Source: Parascedosporium putredinis
Lineage: Eukaryota > Ascomycota > Sordariomycetes > Microascales > Microascaceae
DNA length: 64,000 nt
Assembly (NCBI GenBank): GCA_949357655.1
Contig: CASHTG010000008.1
Span: 558,001-622,000, forward strand
Direction of reading: 5' to 3'
The first letter of the stretch is position 1. The number at the start of each line of letters is the position of its first letter. Both the position numbers and the translations under genes were made by a program. Shown here in pieces: positions 58,606 through 64,000 of the stretch. The notes beneath the pieces are model-generated. The model saw only the letters and a program-made list of their open reading frames with translations, was not told the origin of the DNA and made no database searches.

Positions 58606-59676
58606 CTATGGCTCTTCGTCAGCTGGCTCCTCCTCTTCAACAGGCTCCTCCTCGACAGGTTCCTCCTCGACAGGCTCTTCCTCGACAGGCTCTTCCTCGA
58701 CGGGCTCTTCTTCAACTGGCTCCTCACAAACATCATCCTCTTCCTCTACGGGCTCTTCCTCAGCAGGTTCTTCCTCGGCAGGCTCCTCCTCGACAGGCTC
58801 CTCCTCGACAGGCTCCTCCTCGACAGGCTCACCCTCAGCAGGGACTTCCTCAACAGGCTCCTCTTCAGCAGGAACCTCCTCGATGGGCTCTTCTTCTCCA
58901 GATTCCTGCTCAGTGGGCACAACCGGGGTCTCTTCAACGGGCTCCTCGCCCTCGGCCGGCAGGACGAAGCATGCGTCCTGGGGTGGCATCTTCTCGCCTT
59001 GGTCCCACTATAAGCAAGTAAAAACAAGTTAATAACATTGATAAAACAATTGTCACATCACAGCTGCCTGCTTCCTTCCCGGCAGAGGCCAGTCGAGCAA
59101 AAGGGTGAAAAAGGGAAAAAGAGGAAAAGAAGACGTACGTGTTCGTGGACACAGCCGTCCACCCATCGCCACCTGTCAATGGTAGCGTACCGCGCGTACG
59201 ACATGTTGGTGGCAGCATCGAAGCACCAGCCGGTGTTTGCCTCGGTGCCAACAATCCTTCCGCCACAGAAGAGAGGCCAGATGGCGTTGGGTCCGCTAGC
59301 GTATCCGGGCGTGTTTTGCTGCGTTGATCACGTTAGTTTCCACCATGATCCAAGCGATTCGCACACTCTTCCTCATTTCTCTTCTCGATCTTGCACAAGT
59401 CACAGTGGTGAGGAGACGACATACCTTGTATACGGTGTCGATAAGCGAGAACATCTTGCGCGGGTCTCCATCGACGATGAAGGCGCGGTAGAACTCGTAC
59501 GCTCTGCGTGCCGTCTCTTCCACCGACACATTCGGGTCGGGTTGACAGTTCTCGGGCGGTTCACTCAAGCTACACAAGTTCTCTCGCTTGAAGATGTTGC
59601 CATTGAGACTAGTCGGCGCGGCGAGGGCGGCGAGCGGTGCCAAAGCGCCGAGCGATAGGAGCGACACGGAGCGCAT
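58606..59676 (-). CDS. Small secreted protein with Glu/Pro/Val repeat tail
   Basis: Exons 59425-59676, 59139-59318 and 58606-59007 (minus strand) give 277 residues in frame without correction. Signal peptide MRSVSLLSLGALAPLAALAA, with FKRE as a possible Kex2-type (KR) site. The globular part has several Cys (NLCSLSEPPENC, WPLFCGGRIVGTEANTGWCF, DGCVHEH, QDACFVLP), consistent with disulfides in an extracellular domain. The last 115 residues are an acidic repeat of PVEEE/PAEEE units with one CEEP interruption, ending EEPADEEP. I do not recognise the family. It could be a wall-associated or effector-like protein; the acidic tail might bind cations or cell-wall components, which is only inference. 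Confidence 0.85.
58609..58899. repeat. 15-bp coding tandem repeat (PVEEE units)
   Basis: Imperfect tandem copies of a 15-bp unit (plus strand form close to CTCCTCGACAGGCTC) encode repeated EEEPV pentapeptides in the secreted protein. Some units carry Ala for Val. The unit length is a multiple of three, so copy-number change keeps the frame. Confidence 0.92.
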
Positions 59677-60633
59677 CTTGGGTTATGTTGGTCTTGATCT
59701 CGTTGACCTATGTTTGCCAATTTTTCTCTGGCTGTCTTCTTGCTGTCGTTAGAAGCTTTAGCGGGGCTGCATGAAAGGTGCCGACATCGAGATAAGTGGG
59801 CGACCGGGTACTCCTTCTTATGTACGGACGGGATGCTCGGTGGGCAGCTACGAGATAGCGGAGAAGGGACTCGATATGAAGATAAATTGCCGATTGGCTT
59901 TGTCTCTGGTCGGTCCTGGCCTATGGGGCGGGGAGATCTGGGACCGGACCGGCTGATATGGCGGACGGGCATATATTGGCTCGCTGGGGCCCTTGGCACC
60001 TTGGATGCACTCTCCGGGTGATCAAAATTAAGTTGATATTGCACTGGGGACATATATGAGGATAGAGGGGCAGCGAAATTAGGTCTTGTTTCTGGATCTA
60101 TGTAGTGGAAGTTTTTGCATCAATGAGATTGAACGGAGGGGGTCGACCCATCATGGACACACGAATATCTTTTTGCGGGCTGTGAGAACGCGCGCCAATG
60201 TTTGGGTCGCTTCGATATCGCTGACCGGCGATTGTCACAATGACTGCGGGTTATATAAAACGGGCGGGATCTGCACTACACCACGCTTCGGTTGGCTGGG
60301 GAGCTCGGGACTGCGATTAAAGATGGGATGTTTCAGTACCGGGAAGAAACGACGTGGTGATGCAACGTGTGGAGCATTCATCCGTGTTCGGGGTCTTCAT
60401 TTATCAACGTCGAACATTTCGTCTTTTGTTCTATATCACTGTCGTCTCAGGTTTGATGCTGCATGTACGATGTTGATGTTGACCTAAAACGAGGTGTTTA
60501 TCACACGCAAGGCATCGGGGCAGAAGAGGTATGAGCGATAGATTAGATTATTGAAGACGAAACCGAAAAAGAAGCAAAGCTCCTCTACTCAATTTATTCA
60601 TTACCAGCATCAGTCAATAACTTGGACCCTCTC
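59677..60633. other. Promoter of the repeat protein and 3' side of the galactosidase gene
   Basis: No gene seen in about 950 bp. Confidence 0.45.
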
Positions 60634-63043
60634 TCAAAGCCTATCCAAAAAGACGACTCTGCTCTGGTAATCACCGTAAAAGATGTACTGCAATCCCACG
60701 TTCATCAAAGTCGCGCCCGAGTAGACGGCCTCTTCGCCATTGCACGTCACCCTGTACCTCGCCCGCGGATCCAAGCCCTGCAATTTTACAAAAGGAAACG
60801 CGTGGTAGAGATGAGCCCGAAGCTGGAAGCAGAACAGCACCGCTTGATGCCCAGCCCTTGAAATAAAGAGCGCGGCGGGCCAGTTGGACTCCTCCGGGTT
60901 GCTGAGCCGCCAAAGATCACCACCAATGACGACAGGGTTGACCCGTTCCGAGAGCGCAATGAGCTGCGGCACCTTGACCTTTTCCTCGGCGGGCATCTCG
61001 GCGGGCGTCAGCTCCAGGCCGAACGAGCCGCCCATCATGGCGACGTGGGCGCGGAATTCGATCGAGGTCGAGCGCCCCGTGGACCAATTGGGCACGGCGG
61101 AGATGTGGGCGCCCATGACGGAGGCTGGGTACACGAGGGACGTGTTGAACTGGATGCGCACGCGCTCGAGGGCGTCAGTGTTGTCCGAGGTCCACACCTG
61201 GTCAAAGTAGTGCAGGATACCCGGGTCGAAGCGGCCGCCGCCAGACGCGCACCCTTCCCAGAGCACGTGGGGAAAACGCTTGGTGAGGACGTCAAAGACG
61301 CGGTAGGCACCTAGGATGTAGCGATGGGCGACGCTGGGGTGGGCCATCTCGTGCATGCCGCGGTTGTTGTCCCACTTGACGTAGGAGATGGCCGAAGCGC
61401 CGAGGATCTTGGAGATGGAGGCGATGAGGAAGTCCTGCACCTCGGGTAGTGATAGGTTGAGCACGAGCTGGTTCCTCCCCTCGGTGCGCGGATAATCTGC
61501 CGCGTGTAGCACCCACTCCGGATGCGCCTCGTAGAGCGAGGAGCGAACGTTGACCATCTCGGGTTCGAACCAGAGGCCAAACTTGAGCTTCTCCCCGTGT
61601 CGCTGCCCGCCACATTGAGCTCCGTGACCTTCTTCACCAGGTGGTCGATGCCCTGCGGGAACCGAGTCGGATTCGCCTCCCAATCCCCAGCGCCGCCGTC
61701 TCGGCGAGGCGAGGATGCTTGACGCCGAACCAGCCGTCGTCGAGCACAAAGAGCTTCACGCCGAGATCCGCCGCATCCGTAGCGAGGGCGTAGATATTGT
61801 CCTCGTTCACATCGAAGCTGAGGCCCTCCCAGCTATTAAGTAGTGCGGGGCGCGGCCGGTCCGCCCACTCGCGGCGCACGAGGTGGTCGCGGAACAAGCG
61901 GTGAAAGCGGCGCGACATGCCGCCCAGCCCCGTGGTGGAGTAGACGGCGACGCATTCGGGCGTGACGAGGCTCTCGCCGGGCGCGAGGGGCCAGGAGAGG
62001 TGGTTGGGGTGGAAGCCGAGGACGGCGCGGGTGAAGCCCTGCGATCCCTTTTCGACGTTGGCGGCGAAGGAGCCCGTGTACACGAGGGAGAAGCCCCAGG
62101 CTTCGCCTTGGGATTCGGTCGTGGTGGGGGTGACGATGGCGAGGAAGGGGTTGTGGAGGTGGGATGAGTAGCCGACTGCGCTGCCAAATCTGTGACGTAG
62201 CGGGATTGTCAGTTAGGTCGTGTATGGTATTGAAAACACTTAACGGTTCGTCTCCTACGTGTGCCTTTCTTGAAACGGCCATGTGAAAGATGACGTGGGA
62301 GCTTACCCTTGTGTGCCGTAGTGAATCTTTCGTCGCTCGGCAAAGGCTTCGCGAGACCAGTCTCCCCTGAGATTAATCATTTCTAGTTCTTGAGAGGGCA
62401 GATCAACGCTGAAGCTCGCCAGATTCTCAATCGTAATCTCCCCATTGCCGTTATTCGTCACCTTGGCGCTCCTCACCACGGCATCATGTGCCGGGAATAT
62501 GGAATAGGACAGCTCCACGACCACGCGCGCTCTCTCGTCCTCCATCCTGACGACGAGCGTAGACACGTCCTCCTCGCTCCCAAAAGTAGCCGGCAGACCA
62601 GGCAGGGACGGCTTGCCCGGGATGACCTGGTGAGACGTGTAGCGCAACTCGCTCACGGTATGGCCTGCGGACTGGCGAATGCGTACGGCGGGGATACGGA
62701 AGTCGCCGCGGCCCTGGTCGGGGAATTCGCGCCAGATCCGGCACGGCATCTCGACCCAGCCATGGGCGGCAATGTTGCTCAGCGCGACGTTTTCTGTGGC
62801 TGGGCCGCCGAAATGGTCCGAGATGAGGTCGCCGGAGGAGGCGTCGACGTGGAAGCGGTAAGACGAGTTGTTGCCGTGAAGGGCGAAGGAAGTTTCATCA
62901 ACGACTTTGGGAGGAGCCAGGAAAAACGAGTTCACATTTTTGAATTAGACTTTGATATACCAATAGCAAAAGTGAGCGCGGGTTTCGTAAAACTCACCCA
63001 CCCCTGTCGTTTCGTTACCAAGGTCGAACTGAGTTGTCGCCAT
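60634..63043 (-). CDS. GH36 alpha-galactosidase, no signal peptide
   Basis: Exons 62998-63043, 62307-62904 and 60634-62189 (minus strand) give 733 residues, the usual length for the long (AglC-type) GH36 enzymes. The start MATTQFDLGNETTG lacks a signal peptide, so an intracellular enzyme is likely. An N-terminal beta-sandwich is followed by the barrel: LFVLDDGWFG, SYVKWDNNRGMHEMAHPS (nucleophile Asp in KWDxNR), GCASGGGRFDPGILHYFDQV and WTSDNTDALERVRIQFNTSL (acid/base Asp in SDNTD). Then comes a C-terminal beta-domain ending VVFLDRL. Missing bases: G (C on the plus strand) at 61685-61688 and at 61593-61596. Reaction: release of terminal alpha-1,6-galactose from melibiose, raffinose and related oligosaccharides. 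Confidence 0.93.
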
Positions 63044-63957
63044 CTTGAACGTTGACCAAAGCACCCACAAAGAGGAGTCTCGTAGGTTCTTCTTCGCCTT
63101 TCTTTTCTTTTCGAAGATGAAATAAAGAAGAATTTTACTCTGGTTTGCCCATCCTTATATAGCACAACGCAAGATCCTCGCGCATCACCGCATCCTAACT
63201 ACTGTCTCGGAGAACGCTCCTCCGTGATCCTGTGGAGTGGTACTAGCCCAGAACGAGTCTAACGGGGTTTCTGACAAGCACAACTGGGAAGAGGAGTTGA
63301 AGGTGGTGTCACCTCGCATGTGGGGGCTGCGGGGATCTCAGCCCAAGCTCAAAGAAGAATTGGTGAGGGGAAGGGTCCAATATGCACGCCACAGTTTGAG
63401 CGTGAAGTCTCCCGGTCCGTCCGATCAACTCATCCGAACCCTTGCTCCACGAGCCCGAGCGTCTGAACAACTGGTTGACCATGAAAAGAATTTGATATGT
63501 TGTTCTGGTAAGAAAGAAGCAAAAAAAAAAAAAAAAGCGAATTGATAGCCTATACGTGATCCTCTTGATGCACCACGTTACGGATGCAATGCAGGCGACG
63601 TATACAGAAAAGCCAAGTCACAGGGTAACTACCTACCCACTCTGTAACTGTTATCAACCACGTGAGGTTATGCACCAAAGACAAAAAGAAAAGAACTCGG
63701 ATGAATGTGTGACTCCCGAGTCAGGACTGCGCGTTCTCACCACAGGTTGTTCTTGTGAAAAATACAAGAAATTCAGACAAAAATCCACTCATGGCCAAGT
63801 TCGCATGGACGTCGCATTCCAGACGTTTTTCTTTCACCCGGAGTAGTAGTTCAATCACTAGTTGACATCAGCTCAACGCCCGGAGCGCAAGATAACGCAC
63901 AAAAATTCGACGAGGGCGAAGGCGGGGACTCAGGGAACACATGCACATGCCGAGACA
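63044..63957. other. Intergenic, divergent promoter region
   Basis: Upstream of the galactosidase and of the partial gene at the edge. A long A run lies at about 63519-63535. No gene seen. Confidence 0.45.
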
Positions 63958-64000
63958 ATGGACATCGCCGCATTCCCCGACGACATCCTCTCCGATGTGT
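63958..64000 (+). CDS. Partial gene at window edge, possibly F-box-like start
   Basis: The last 43 bases open with an ATG and read MDIAAFPDDILSDV. FPDDILSDV resembles the first helix of F-box domains (LPxEILxxI), but only 14 residues are visible, so both the gene and the family are tentative. Confidence 0.3.
   Translation, partial: MDIAAFPDDILSDV

Noticed and set aside
58608..59021. Gln/Pro/Ala-rich plus-strand ORF (QAPPRQ repeats)
   Set aside because: Antisense of the PVEEE repeat; the minus-strand gene has a signal peptide, consistent splicing and Cys motifs.
4774..61688. Widespread pseudogenes
   Set aside because: The frame breaks are single-base run-length losses, occur in essential genes, and leave exon sums divisible by three once restored; assembly error explains them better.
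1..64000. CRISPR arrays, operons, ribosome binding sites
   Set aside because: The sequence is eukaryotic nuclear DNA; no regularly spaced repeats were found.

Overview
The window comes from the nuclear genome of a filamentous ascomycete (Pezizomycotina, most likely Sordariomycetes). The evidence is short GT-AG introns of about 50-150 bp with CTAAC/CTGAC-like branch points, nuclear tRNAs with introns, a nudF/PAC1 gene, a Zn2Cys6 regulator with a fungal-specific domain, and a GH36 alpha-galactosidase. I rebuilt 22 protein genes by splicing, a partial gene at the right edge and one doubtful ORF, plus three tRNA genes (Cys, Thr, Asn, all on the minus strand).

The left half (about 1-31 kb) is mostly housekeeping: a TB2/DP1/HVA22 ER-shaping protein, a KDEL-tailed ER protein of unknown family, a TANGO2/NRDE protein, an unknown conserved-looking protein, TFIIH subunit TFB2, a hotdog acyl-CoA thioesterase, a multi-pass membrane protein, a SET-MYND fusion, a small PAH-like protein, a secreted and probably GPI-anchored type-B carboxylesterase, and nudF.

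The region from 32.7 to 54.1 kb looks like one catabolic gene cluster. It holds a dihydrodiol/xylose-dehydrogenase-like oxidoreductase, an alpha/beta hydrolase, an FAD hydroxylase ending in SKL, a succinate-semialdehyde-dehydrogenase-like ALDH ending in SRL, a beta-lactamase-fold esterase, a Baeyer-Villiger monooxygenase, an SDR, an MFS sugar-type transporter and a Zn2Cys6 activator. The enzyme set fits uptake, alcohol oxidation, Baeyer-Villiger ring expansion, lactone/ester hydrolysis and aldehyde oxidation, with part of the work in peroxisomes. Three divergent gene pairs share intergenic promoters that carry similar CGG/CCG-containing motifs. The substrate cannot be read from the sequence.

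The right end (55-64 kb) carries a TENA/THI-4 protein, a second SET protein with a signal-peptide-like start, a secreted protein with a long Glu/Pro/Val repeat tail, a GH36 alpha-galactosidase and the start of another gene.

A technical point affects the whole window. Most genes need one or more single bases added, nearly always in a short run of G/C (sometimes A/T), to read through. After those additions every rebuilt CDS is an exact multiple of three. This points to systematic homopolymer under-calling in the assembly rather than widespread pseudogenes. The spliced models below state where such bases are needed.
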